Source: Parafrankia discariae (GTDB lineage Bacteria > Actinomycetota > Actinomycetes > Frankiales > Frankiaceae). Taken from it: a DNA stretch of 64,000 bases. The notes beneath the pieces are model-generated. The model worked only from the letters and a program-made list of their open reading frames with translations, had not been told where the DNA came from and made no database searches. How positions within the stretch are numbered: the stretch's first letter is position 1; every line of letters begins with the position of its first letter. Below are positions 1-7,556 of this stretch, piece by piece. The DNA is taken from positions 1 to 64,000 of the forward strand of contig NZ_KB891215.1 of assembly GCF_000373365.1 (NCBI RefSeq), read 5' to 3'. Position numbers and translations under genes: made by a program.

Positions 1-1904
1 CCGTCGGGCAGGGGCACGACGGCCAGAGTGGTCACTGGGCCGGTGGGGCCGGTGAGGGTGGGGCCGGGTTGTCCGGTGGTGGGGTCCCACAGTCGCACCG
101 TGCGGTCGTCGCCTGCGCTGGCGAGGAGGGTGTGCCCGTCGGGGACGGGGAGTACGGCTAGGGCGGTCACCAAGCTGGTGTGGCCGGTGAGGGTGCGGTG
201 TGTGGTGCCGGCCCACATGCCTGCGTGGATGGTCCAGCGCCGGGGGGTATGGCGGGCGGCGTTGTCTGCGAGGGTGGTGGCGCGGGTTTTGCGTGCCCAA
301 ACGTGCAGCCACCAGGCGGGTGGGTCAGCGGGGTGGGTGTCGATGTCGCTGAGAGCCTGTTCGTAGGCGTTGACAGCTGCGGCCCCGGCCGGGGTGGTGA
401 GGCGGTGTCGGTGGCGCAGGACGCTGTCTGGCCGGCAGGCCAGCAGGAATCCGGGGTCGCCGGCCAGGTTGTCGAGTTTGCCGGCGAGGGCAGCGTGTTC
501 GGGTAGGTGTGTCGTGGTGTAGGCGCTGCTGGTCCTCCAGGTGTGTTGGCTGATGGGTTCGGGGGGTGTGAGGGCCGCGGTGATGCGGTGGTGTGCATTC
601 CGGGTGGCGGTGGTGAGGTCGTCGGCGAGGTGGCGTAGGTGTTCATCGTCGCTGGCCGCGAGTGACGCGCCGGTGGTGAAGTCGCGCAGGCTTTGGTGGC
701 GAGGGTGGTAACGGTCGTCGTGGGCGGTGGCTGCGCGGTGGACGGCGAGGAAGGGGCGGAACAGTTCACGGAGGAGCGCGCGGGTGTCGGGTTCGGGGAC
801 ACCGGCCCAGGCGGCAATAGTGGCTGCGTTCTGAGGTTCGCGGATGGCGGTGAGGGTGGCCAGGACGGGCAGGCCGTGGGCCTGCCATGTGGGTTCGCCG
901 AGTTCGGATCGCCAGCGGCGGATGTTGTCGGCGTAGTAGCCGGCGAGTCCTTCGGGGAGCCGGTCGACGTCGGCGGGGCTGTGGCCGTGGTCGCGGATCT
1001 GGTCGAGGACGGTGAGGGCGTAGATCCATACTCCGCCGGAGCGTTCCAGCAGTGTTCGGCAGAACCGGTCCGCGGACATCCCGGCGTGGTGGAGGGCGTA
1101 GATGATCAGGGGGTCGGTGGTGCTGAGGGCGGTGAGGTAGTCGAGGAGGTCTTGACGGTTGGAGGTGCTTTCGACGTCGATGCGTTCGATAACCCGTGTC
1201 CCGGTGGGGATGGTGAGGGTTTTGGGTCGTGTGGTGGCGATGATGATCGTGCCGGGGGGTAGAGCGGTGGGGAGGCCGAGGGGGAGTTCTCCGACGGGTG
1301 GGGGAGGTGCTTCGTCGAGGCCGTCGACGAGCAGCACGACCGGCTGGTTTCTCTGGCCCGTGTCGCTGTCGCGGGTTTGGGCGGCGTCGCAGAGGCGACC
1401 GTAGAGCCAAGTGGCGGTGTCGGCGTCGTCGGGCAGAACGCCGCCGGAGACGGCGTCGAGTTTCCAGCGGGCGATGAGCTGGGCGGCGAGGTTGCGGCGC
1501 GCACGTTCGGGGCTGCGTCCGTCGGGGAGACGGGTGAAGTGCGCAGGCCAGGTCCGGGTGAACGCCAGGTAGGTGGCGAGGGCGGATTTGCCCATGCCGG
1601 CTTCGGCTTCAATGAGCAGGTAGCCGCCGCGGCGTTGCTGGACGCACCGTTGGAGGTAGGCGTCGATGGTGGTGATGAGGTCGACGCGTCCGCGGAAACG
1701 AGCGACGGGGTTGTCCGGCTGCGTGGGGTCGGTGAGGCGGAGGTCTCCGGGGAGCGGGTCGAGAGGGATGGCTGCGTGGCGGAGTAGCTGGAACGGGCCG
1801 GAGAACCGTTGCTGCCAAATCTGCCCGTAGTTGATGCCGATGGCCTGCCCATTCGGGGCGCTGACATGGTCGACCGCAGGCCGGCTCTGGCCGTCGGGGG
1901 TCAT
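1..1904 (-). CDS. STAND NTPase with WD40 repeats (partial, runs off left edge)
   Basis: This minus-strand frame starts at ATG 1904, overlaps the TIR gene stop by 4 bp (ATGA) and stays open to the window edge (634 codons seen). The N-terminus carries NGQAIGINYGQI (about residues 18-29), a motif shared with the upstream TIR protein. A P-loop EAEAGMGKSA lies at about 99-108, Walker B VVLLVDGLDE at about 189-198, and an ATTR sensor-like strand at about 223. The end seen here has WD40-type sequence (LTGHTSLVTALAV, then DDRTVRLWD). STAND ATPases of this kind sense a ligand through C-terminal repeats, oligomerise and activate an effector; that role is inferred here. The missing C-terminus probably holds more WD40 repeats. 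Confidence 0.85.
   Translation of the reverse strand, partial: MTPDGQSRPAVDHVSAPNGQAIGINYGQIWQQRFSGPFQLLRHAAIPLDPLPGDLRLTDPTQPDNPVARFRGRVDLITTIDAYLQRCVQQRRGGYLLIEAEAGMGKSALATYLAFTRTWPAHFTRLPDGRSPERARRNLAAQLIARWKLDAVSGGVLPDDADTATWLYGRLCDAAQTRDSDTGQRNQPVVLLVDGLDEAPPPPVGELPLGLPTALPPGTIIIATTRPKTLTIPTGTRVIERIDVESTSNRQDLLDYLTALSTTDPLIIYALHHAGMSADRFCRTLLERSGGVWIYALTVLDQIRDHGHSPADVDRLPEGLAGYYADNIRRWRSELGEPTWQAHGLPVLATLTAIREPQNAATIAAWAGVPEPDTRALLRELFRPFLAVHRAATAHDDRYHPRHQSLRDFTTGASLAASDDEHLRHLADDLTTATRNAHHRITAALTPPEPISQHTWRTSSAYTTTHLPEHAALAGKLDNLAGDPGFLLACRPDSVLRHRHRLTTPAGAAAVNAYEQALSDIDTHPADPPAWWLHVWARKTRATTLADNAARHTPRRWTIHAGMWAGTTHRTLTGHTSLVTALAVLPVPDGHTLLASAGDDRTVRLWDPTTGQPGPTLTGPTGPVTTLAVVPLPD
1819..1847. 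repeat. 29-bp direct repeat, copy in the STAND gene
   Basis: This stretch is identical base for base to 1932-1960. On the minus strand it encodes the QAIGINYGQI motif near the N-terminus of the STAND NTPase. Identity at the nucleotide level, including third positions, suggests a recent duplication or gene conversion rather than convergence. Confidence 0.9.
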
Positions 1905-2575
1905 CGGCCGGGGGTGTTCCGGTTCTGGGTGATCTGCCCGTAGTTGATGCCGATGGCCTGTCCGTCGGGCGCCGTGACGGTCCCGATGTGGATGCCGCCC
2001 GCAGCGGGGGTGCTGGTGGTGCCCGTGCCTGCGTCGGGTTGGGTTGGGGGGAAGGGTGGCGGGGGCGGCCCAGCCTGTGGGCTGGTGGGGAAGTGGGGTG
2101 CGGTTGCGGGTTTCGCCCGCCCGCCGGAGACGGCGAGTTCTGCGGTGCGGAGTAGGTCTGCGCGGGCCGTGTCCTGCGCAGTGCCGAACAGGTCAAGAGA
2201 GACGACCTGGCTGAGCAGGCCCGGCCGTGGGCAGTCCTCCACGCGGGCGACGACGAGCTTCCGTGCGGCGCCGGTCGGGTCGGACGCCCAGGCGGCCTGC
2301 CACTCGGCGGCGCCGTAGACGGAGCGGGCGTAGGCGGCCGAGAGCACGGCGATCGTCCGCGACGCGGCGGCGACACCTTCGTCCATGCCTCGGACCCAGT
2401 TCGATCCGGGGGTGAAGTCCCACGCCTGGATCAGCACGCGGTAGCTGGCGTCTTCGAGGGTCCAGGCAATCCACTCTGCCCACGGCCGGTCGGGTTGGGC
2501 GTAGGAGACGAAGAAGTCCCAGCCCATGCCGCTGCTGCCGGTGGTGGTGCTGTGCGTGTTGCCCCCGTTGCTCAC
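1901..2575 (-). CDS. TIR-domain effector protein
   Basis: A 224-residue protein starting at GTG 2575; an in-frame ATG (MGWDFF) 16 codons later is an alternative start. Residues about 18-125 form a TIR domain: WDFFVSYAQPDRPWAEWIA, then SRTIAVLS and Glu91 in AAEW, where NADase-type TIRs usually carry their catalytic glutamate. A Pro/Gly-rich linker (about 150-190) leads to the C-terminal tail, where GQAIGINYGQI (205-215) repeats the N-terminal motif of the STAND NTPase downstream. Family knowledge says bacterial TIR domains often cleave NAD+ or make cyclic nucleotide signals when a sensor activates them. The ATGA overlap and shared motif make this the likely effector of the adjacent NTPase. Confidence 0.85.
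   Translation of the reverse strand: MSNGGNTHSTTTGSSGMGWDFFVSYAQPDRPWAEWIAWTLEDASYRVLIQAWDFTPGSNWVRGMDEGVAAASRTIAVLSAAYARSVYGAAEWQAAWASDPTGAARKLVVARVEDCPRPGLLSQVVSLDLFGTAQDTARADLLRTAELAVSGGRAKPATAPHFPTSPQAGPPPPPFPPTQPDAGTGTTSTPAAGGIHIGTVTAPDGQAIGINYGQITQNRNTPGR
1932..1960. repeat. 29-bp direct repeat, copy in the TIR gene
   Basis: Second exact copy of the 29-bp repeat at 1819-1847; it encodes the same motif in the C-terminal tail of the TIR protein. The start points of the two copies are 113 bp apart. Confidence 0.9.
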
Positions 2576-2932
2576 CCGGACAGTGTGCCACCGGGACAGG
2601 CCGGGTCAGACCGTGCTCGTACGGCGTTGGGCCAAGGCCCGGGTAGGGCGGGCGGCCGGGGCATCGAAGCTGCGGGCGGTGCGGCTGTGGGGGCTGATCC
2701 CGCTGCCCCCTAAGCGATCTTCTACGGCTAGTAGAGATAGAAAAGTTATCAGGTCGTTGAGCGCTGTGAGCCGAGATGCGGGTCGGCTCCTGCTCTGCTG
2801 GTCCAGGTCACAGAGCTACCGGCGACCGACGGGGAGCGGACAGGACACCCGGTGCCTATCAAGCGCCAGAGCGGGTTTCGGGGCCGCCCGATGGATCTTG
2901 CTCGGCATCGTCGCAGGTCAGAGGGCCGATTT
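2576..2932. other. Intergenic region left of the integrated element
   Basis: No convincing gene is seen between the TIR start and attL. A short AT-richer patch around 2715-2760 is the most promoter-like part and could drive the TIR-NTPase operon leftward. No clear -10/-35 pair can be assigned by eye. Confidence 0.4.
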
Positions 2933-2979
2933 GTGCGCCCGGCAGGGATCGAACCTGCGACCCAGTGCTTAGAAGGCAC
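2933..2979 (-). repeat. attL: 47-bp copy of the tRNA-Arg 3' end
   Basis: Perfect 47-bp match to 16649-16695. It holds the anticodon arm, T arm and acceptor 3' strand of tRNA-Arg(TCT) on the minus strand, without the 5' part of the tRNA. Sequence identity stops on both sides (ttgtgc/tggtgc on the left, ggctt/tcgct on the right). This is the left junction left by site-specific integration. Confidence 0.93.
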
Positions 2980-3059
2980 GGCTTACACCAAGTAACACTC
3001 GATCCGGCGCGGCTCCGCCGGTCTACCGGCGTCCACCAACGTCCGTTGGCGTACGTGCT

Positions 3060-3070
3060 CGTTGCTACAA
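3060..3070. promoter_or_regulatory. Candidate integrase arm-type site, left end
   Basis: CGTTGCTACAA here also occurs exactly at 16598-16608 just inside the right end, with a variant CGTTGCTGCAC at 16586. Repeats inside both ends of a tyrosine-recombinase element are where arm-binding by Int or Xis is expected. The function is inferred from position only. Confidence 0.4.
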
Positions 3071-3130
3071 CGGTAGCTACACCTGCCTGTGCCCTTGGCG
3101 CGAATGCGCGTGCCAGGGCGGCGGGGGAAG

Positions 3131-4471
3131 TCACGTCCGTTGCCAGTCGTTGCCGGCCTTCCATGCAACGCTGATGTCCACGGTGGCGCAAAGTTGCAGC
3201 AGGTCCGGGCGCGGTTTCGAGGGGACAAGGAGGACCAGGCGCGGGGGTGGGTCTATGAAGCGCTGGTAGTCGAGGAGCTGGCCGATGCCCATGCGGATGG
3301 CCTCGCGGGTGACGGTGCCTTTGGCTTCGATGAGCTCACCGGCCGTCGCGTCGTAGAGATCAGTGAACAGTGGCCGTGGCTCGTTGGGGGGCACGATCTG
3401 CTTTCTGCACACCTCATGACCGAGAGACCGAAGATGCGCGGCGTAGGAACGGACAAGCGCGGCTTCCCGACGGAAAGCGGTGGTCGGCTCCTCTGGGCTG
3501 ATCATTCCGTACTGCTCGGTGTTCGACGCCTCCACTGGTACAGAGGTGACACGGCCGGCTGCAGTGGGGGTCGCAGGCAGGGGTGCGTCGAACGCCTGCA
3601 CGGGTCCCTCGGGGCGCAGCCGGAACATGATGACCGTTCGAAGCGGCCCGCCGCCGGTCTCCGGGGCTTCGCTGGTGTACCAGGGGCGGTCAGGGTCGAC
3701 CTCGAACGGCCCCAGGTACTCGACGCCTTCTCGCACGACACGGAAGAGGCGAAGCGTACGGCCCTGGTCTCGGTGGCGCAGGATGGCCAGGTTCCCCTGA
3801 ACCATCTGCTGATCTCCAAGCTGCCCTTCCCCGGTGTAGTGGAAGCAGCCGTCGTCGCCCCACCCATCGAAGTAGCCATGTGCCCTTCCCCGTACCGGAT
3901 CAGTGAAGATCAGTACGTTGGGGGTGGACCGGGACGGACCGATACCGCCTTGTCGGCGACCGCCGTACCGCGCGTGGATGTCGCGCCGCACCGCGACCAC
4001 TCCCGGCTGGATCTCCCAGAACACATCAGAGGTCCCACCAGCACCGGTGGCCTGCTCGATGAGAGCGCGCAGCGCCACCACGAACTGCTCACGATTGTGG
4101 TCCTCCCGCAGGAGCTCGAAGGCGGGCGCGGAGAGACCGAACTCGGGATCTTCCTGATCCAGCCAGCGGCGCGGCTGTGAGCTGTGCGCCGGTGGAGGCG
4201 GAGTGCTGGCGCGGATCTCCCACAGTGGCGAGTCTCGTAGCGCGACGACGGGATACTCCGGTGCTGCCCGTCGAGGATCCGCAGTACCGCCGGCCACAAG
4301 AGCGGCCGCAAGTCCTTCGCGGACCTGCGACCATCGGCTCAGTCGTACGCCTTCTGCCGCGGCACGCTCCACAGCCCACAGCAGCGTCACCGGCTGGTGC
4401 GGCAGCAGGGCACCCCGGTTGGAAGCACGCCGGAGCGTGCCCAAAGCGCTTAAAGCGTCATCGAGATCCAC
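3131..4471 (-). CDS. Type IV-like restriction enzyme: SBD-like, SRA-like and PD-(D/E)xK domains
   Basis: 446 residues from GTG 4471; sequence further upstream in the same open frame does not look coding. Residues about 10-140 resemble the sulfur-binding domain of ScoMcrA-type enzymes (HQPVTLLWAVERA, then WSQVREGL, PEYPVVALRDSPLWEI). Residues about 150-260 resemble the ScoMcrA-type SRA domain (ARYGGRRQGGIG, NVLIFTD, DGCFHYTGEGQ, YLGPFEVD). The C-terminal domain has a PD-(D/E)xK core: Asp371, Glu382-Ala-Lys384 and the helix GQLLDYQ. ScoMcrA itself ends in an HNH nuclease, so the nuclease appears swapped here. The likely role is cutting incoming DNA carrying phosphorothioate or modified cytosine; the exact substrate is not shown by sequence. 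It lies at the cargo end of the element, divergent from the DndB-like gene. Confidence 0.72.
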   Translation of the reverse strand: MDLDDALSALGTLRRASNRGALLPHQPVTLLWAVERAAAEGVRLSRWSQVREGLAAALVAGGTADPRRAAPEYPVVALRDSPLWEIRASTPPPPAHSSQPRRWLDQEDPEFGLSAPAFELLREDHNREQFVVALRALIEQATGAGGTSDVFWEIQPGVVAVRRDIHARYGGRRQGGIGPSRSTPNVLIFTDPVRGRAHGYFDGWGDDGCFHYTGEGQLGDQQMVQGNLAILRHRDQGRTLRLFRVVREGVEYLGPFEVDPDRPWYTSEAPETGGGPLRTVIMFRLRPEGPVQAFDAPLPATPTAAGRVTSVPVEASNTEQYGMISPEEPTTAFRREAALVRSYAAHLRSLGHEVCRKQIVPPNEPRPLFTDLYDATAGELIEAKGTVTREAIRMGIGQLLDYQRFIDPPPRLVLLVPSKPRPDLLQLCATVDISVAWKAGNDWQRT

Positions 4472-4904
4472 TACGCAACCGTACGGCGGATGCCCCTTGG
4501 CGCGACGCCTGGATGTCGCTGCCGACGCACGAACAGACCCCTGCCTTGCAAAGTCACTTGGGATCGCGCACAGACGTCCATGGATGTCCGCCGGCTTGGC
4601 TACACGGTTGGCTACAGGCAGTCCGGCGGATCTGGACGGGTTACGCAGCATGTGCGGCCTCCGAGGCCAGCGGTACAGCTGCCCGAGCAGAGCGACCTCC
4701 CAAGAAGATCGCGGCGGCAGCTCGCATGGGGCGCTGCTCGGTTCGTCGGGACGGGCCAGCCCGCGGCCCTTCGGAACTCGAGGCCGGTGGGCCGACTCAC
4801 GCCAATAGTCAACAGCTGTCAAACTTTGAAGCGTTGTATCTTGCTTGCCGTCAAACCCAGCTGCCCTGACCTGGAGTTTTATAGCGATGACCTGGTAGTT
4901 GCGC

Positions 4905-4983
4905 CTCGAGTAGAACAACACCTCCAAAAATCTGCCTCGAGGAGGATGATCTCTACCTCGAGGCAGTTGACCAACGCCTCGAG
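4905..4983. promoter_or_regulatory. Four spaced CTCGAG palindromes (candidate operators)
   Basis: CTCGAG occurs at 4905, 4936, 4957 and 4978, spaced 31, 21 and 21 bp, i.e. about two or three helical turns apart. Each is preceded by C (CCTCGAG). The two middle sites form an 11-bp inverted pair, CTGCCTCGAGG (4933-4943) and CCTCGAGGCAG (4956-4966). Regular helical phasing upstream of the DndB-like start at 5106 suggests cooperative binding by a regulator; which protein binds is unknown. Confidence 0.6.
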
Positions 4984-4995
4984 ATAGGGCAAAGT

Positions 4996-5026
4996 GAAGG
5001 CCCGGCGACGTCGTCGCCGGGCCTTC
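4996..5026 (+). terminator. Strong hairpin upstream of the DndB-like gene
   Basis: Arms GAAGGCCCGGCGAC (4996-5009) and GTCGCCGGGCCTTC (5013-5026) pair perfectly around a 3-nt loop; there is no T-tract, as is common for actinobacterial terminators. It sits between the CTCGAG array and the start at 5106. It could insulate the gene from leftover transcription or act as an attenuator in its leader. Confidence 0.65.
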
Positions 5027-5105
5027 GTCCCCAGTTAGGGGTGCTCGCAACGCCACACTAGCTGGGGCGGAGGTCCTCACGCCAGCTGTTTCGGAGAGAG
5101 CTAGA

Positions 5106-6320
5106 GTGGACATCCGTCCGAGCGCCGAAATTCCCTGGGGCGAGGGCAGCCTCGTGCCCTGCATCGTGGTCGACAACCACAAGCTTCAGGCGGTAATGAC
5201 CGTCGCCGCGCTGCGGCAGGCCGTCATCGAGCCAACCGATCTCGAGAATCCGAAGATCCTCGAGGCGGACAGCCGTAAGCGGGTCGCTGCAGAAGTTCGA
5301 AAGCTCGTGCAGCGAAGTGTGACGAATGCCAAGAGGACGAACGTCGCCGTCTACGGTCAGTATATTCTTGAAGGTATCCGGGGTGAGCGCGCCCTATGGG
5401 ACACGCCAACTATGCAGCTGTTCCGCGAGGATCCTCTCGAACTCTACTACCTTCCAGACAATAAGGGAATCGGCTTTTTGCTCCGGCCGGGGGATTTCCT
5501 TGTAAACACGGATGGAGAGACGCAACGCCTCGCGTGGGCTTGGGCTTCTTCCCGCGAGCCAAGCGTGGATCAGGTGAAGGTAGCGGTTACGATTGCGCAC
5601 GGCAAGTCCGTCGATTGGGCACGCCAAATCTTTCACGATTTCAACCTTCTAGGAGTCCGCCCCAACGTTGCGGTGGGGATCAGTATGGATAGCTCGGACC
5701 TTGCAACGCGACTTGCACGCGAACTCGAGGACCAGTCCCCGGTGCTGCGACGTAGGGTCATGCAGACCGGCCGGCAGCTTGGGAAGAACAGCCCAGAGCT
5801 GCTAACGGTCAGCGCTCTTCGTTCCGCGGTTGTCACAACACTTCTCGGACGATCGGGCCTAGCTCTCGGCTCGAAGCCTGTCGGAGATAAGTTGGCCGGC
5901 GTTGACGTCGATGCAGTCCGAAAAGCCATCATGGCGACCTGGCTGCCACTCCTCGAGATGCTCCAGCCTGAATTTAATAGGCGCAACGACACCGTGATTA
6001 GCGCTCCCGTTATAATGGCCGGTCTGGGCATGCTCGTGCATCAGACTATGCCCAACCCGCCACGGGCAATCACCACTCCCTTGCTGACCTTGGAGGACCT
6101 CAGGAGTCGGTTGTCTAAGGTTCGCTGGGATCGGACGCTGATAGTCGATGGTAAGGCGATTTCTCCCTGGGAGGGTATCGCCGGAAAGATCACTCCATCC
6201 GGGGCATTTTCGATCGGCGGAATCAAGGAATACGGCCACGCGGTGCTTGAGGCTCTGGCGGAACCGACATCCGATGCCGGGATGAAGGTGCGACTTCTCC
6301 AGGCCGTAACGGCAGGCTAG
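5106..6320 (+). CDS. DndB/DGQHR-like protein
   Basis: 404 residues from GTG 5106 with GGAGAG 7 nt upstream. It carries DGETQRLAWAW (about 136-146), a variant of the DGQHR signature of DndB-type proteins, followed by IFHDFNLLGVRP (about 175-186), which matches the Asn-containing segment of that family. DndB represses dnd operons that put phosphorothioate into DNA; related DGQHR proteins occur in other modification systems. No dndACDE genes are present in the window, so it stands alone beside an SBD-type nuclease, which is unusual. Codon use is clearly less GC-rich than neighbouring genes (many A/T third positions), consistent with separate acquisition. It may bind the CTCGAG array and regulate itself; that is inference. 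Confidence 0.65.
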   Translation: MDIRPSAEIPWGEGSLVPCIVVDNHKLQAVMTVAALRQAVIEPTDLENPKILEADSRKRVAAEVRKLVQRSVTNAKRTNVAVYGQYILEGIRGERALWDTPTMQLFREDPLELYYLPDNKGIGFLLRPGDFLVNTDGETQRLAWAWASSREPSVDQVKVAVTIAHGKSVDWARQIFHDFNLLGVRPNVAVGISMDSSDLATRLARELEDQSPVLRRRVMQTGRQLGKNSPELLTVSALRSAVVTTLLGRSGLALGSKPVGDKLAGVDVDAVRKAIMATWLPLLEMLQPEFNRRNDTVISAPVIMAGLGMLVHQTMPNPPRAITTPLLTLEDLRSRLSKVRWDRTLIVDGKAISPWEGIAGKITPSGAFSIGGIKEYGHAVLEALAEPTSDAGMKVRLLQAVTAG

Positions 6321-6327
6321 TTCGGTG

Positions 6328-6367
6328 GATTGGGGGAGCTCGTAGCCTCCTCGGGCTCTCCCCAATC
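6328..6367 (+). terminator. Hairpin after the DndB-like gene
   Basis: GATTGGGGGAGC (6328-6339) pairs with GCTCTCCCCAATC (6355-6367) with one bulge, starting 8 nt past the stop codon. It is a likely transcription terminator for the DndB-like gene and marks the end of the less GC-rich cargo segment. Confidence 0.6.
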
Positions 6368-6543
6368 TCGTCCAACGGTAGTTGGCCTTTTTGCTGTGTC
6401 TCGAGCGCGACGCGCCCGGCGAGCACGGCCGCTTGCGGCCGCGCGCAGTCGGCCGCGCGGCGCGGTCTTGATCATAAAACGAGCATTTCGGCAGTCTCGG
6501 GCTCTCGCTGACGGCCTGGTGGCGGTCGCCGTACCGTGATCGG

Positions 6544-7092
6544 GTGGATGTAGCGGTTGCTGAGCGGTTGGCGAGTGAGCTGCTGACCCCGTTGGGGGAT
6601 CGGTGGCGGCATGTCCAGGCCGTTGCTGCGGCTGCCCGTGAGGTGTCCGCGGCTGTCGCTCCTGGCGAGCGTGACCTGCTCGTCGCCTCTGCCTGGCTGC
6701 ATGACATCGGCTACGCCCCACCGATCGCTCACCTGCGGTTCCATCCGGTGGACGGTGCCCGGTTCCTCGAAGCCCGGGACGCCCCGGAGCGGCTGTGCGC
6801 CCTGGTCGCCCACCACTCGTGCGCCCGCTACGAAGCCGAGGAGCGGGGACTGACGGCGGAACTCTCCGCGTGGGAGCTGGAGGTCTCGCCGGTGATGGAC
6901 GCGCTGTGCGCGGCGGACATGACGACGGGTCCGCAGGGCCAGCGGTTCACCTTCGCTGAACGGATCGCGGAGATCCTCGCTCGCTACGGCGAGGGGTCGA
7001 TCGTGCACCGGTCGGTCACTCGGGCGCGGCCGGATCTCCAAACCACCGTCGAGCGCACCACCGCGCGGCTTGCGGCGGCTCAGCCAAGGTAG
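6544..7092 (+). CDS. HD-domain metal-dependent phosphohydrolase
   Basis: 182 residues from GTG 6544. The HD fold is shown by His23 (WRHVQAV), the HD pair at 53-54 in SAWLHDIGYAP, the HH pair near 90 and a later acidic DALCAADMTT segment. HD proteins hydrolyse phosphoester bonds, often in nucleotides; the substrate is unknown. It overlaps the Nudix gene on the opposite strand by 13 bp at the 3' ends. Genes for HD and Nudix hydrolases next to each other may point to nucleotide-pool or signal degradation, but this is not shown. Confidence 0.8.
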   Translation: MDVAVAERLASELLTPLGDRWRHVQAVAAAAREVSAAVAPGERDLLVASAWLHDIGYAPPIAHLRFHPVDGARFLEARDAPERLCALVAHHSCARYEAEERGLTAELSAWELEVSPVMDALCAADMTTGPQGQRFTFAERIAEILARYGEGSIVHRSVTRARPDLQTTVERTTARLAAAQPR

Positions 7093-7550
7093 GGCGTCGC
7101 GCGGTTCTCCAGGTAGTGATCGATCCTGAGCCGCATCGACGGGTGGATGTTCAGCGTGTCCAGGTCCTCGGGTGCGACGAACTGGACCTCCTTCGTCTCG
7201 CTGGAGGTGCGTAGCTCTCCGCCGAGGTTGCGGGTGGTGAAGCAGAGCGAGAACTGCTGGCGGACCTCGCCATCGTCGTAGGCCAGGACGTGCCGGGGGT
7301 TGGTGTAGACCCCGATGAGTCCCGTCACCTCGATGTCGATGCCGGTCTCTTCCTTGGTCTCGCGGATCGCGGCGTCGGTGATGGATTCGCCGAGATCCAT
7401 GCCGCCGCCAGGCAGGGCCCACAGGTCGTTGTCGGTCTTGTGGACCATGAGGATGCGTCCGGCCTCGTCGGTGACGACGGCGGTGACGGAGGGGACGACA
7501 CTGTTCGCCTTGGGAGCGTTCGGGTCGTTGAAGTAGTCGATTCGCGCCAA
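7080..7550 (-). CDS. Nudix hydrolase, pSAM2 immunity-factor (Pif)-like context
   Basis: 156 residues with a complete Nudix box, from Gly49 through Glu55, Arg63-Glu64, Glu67-Glu68 and Gly70, as in GX5EX7REUXEEXGU. The start is TTG 7550, only 6 bp after the XRE regulator stop, with no good ribosome site; an unusual start or translational coupling is likely. Nudix enzymes cleave nucleoside diphosphates linked to another group. In pSAM2 the Nudix protein Pif blocks transfer between cells that already carry the element; a similar role here is inferred from the position in an AICE. Confidence 0.8.
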   Translation of the reverse strand: MARIDYFNDPNAPKANSVVPSVTAVVTDEAGRILMVHKTDNDLWALPGGGMDLGESITDAAIRETKEETGIDIEVTGLIGVYTNPRHVLAYDDGEVRQQFSLCFTTRNLGGELRTSSETKEVQFVAPEDLDTLNIHPSMRLRIDHYLENRATPYLG

Positions 7551-7556
7551 GAGGGT

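Larger units (their letters stand above)
4472..5105. other. Divergent intergenic region (634 bp) with CTCGAG array
   Basis: No credible gene. The stretch is less GC-rich than its surroundings, holds a near-repeat (TTGGCTACACGG / TTGGCTACAGGC around 4597-4621), the CTCGAG array and a strong hairpin. Promoters for both the restriction enzyme and the DndB-like gene should lie here, but none is assigned confidently. Confidence 0.6.

Noticed and set aside
4472-5182. Upstream extension of the restriction enzyme frame
   Set aside because: The added residues are low-information and the region contains operators and hairpins; GTG 4471 gives a clean start at the conserved domain.
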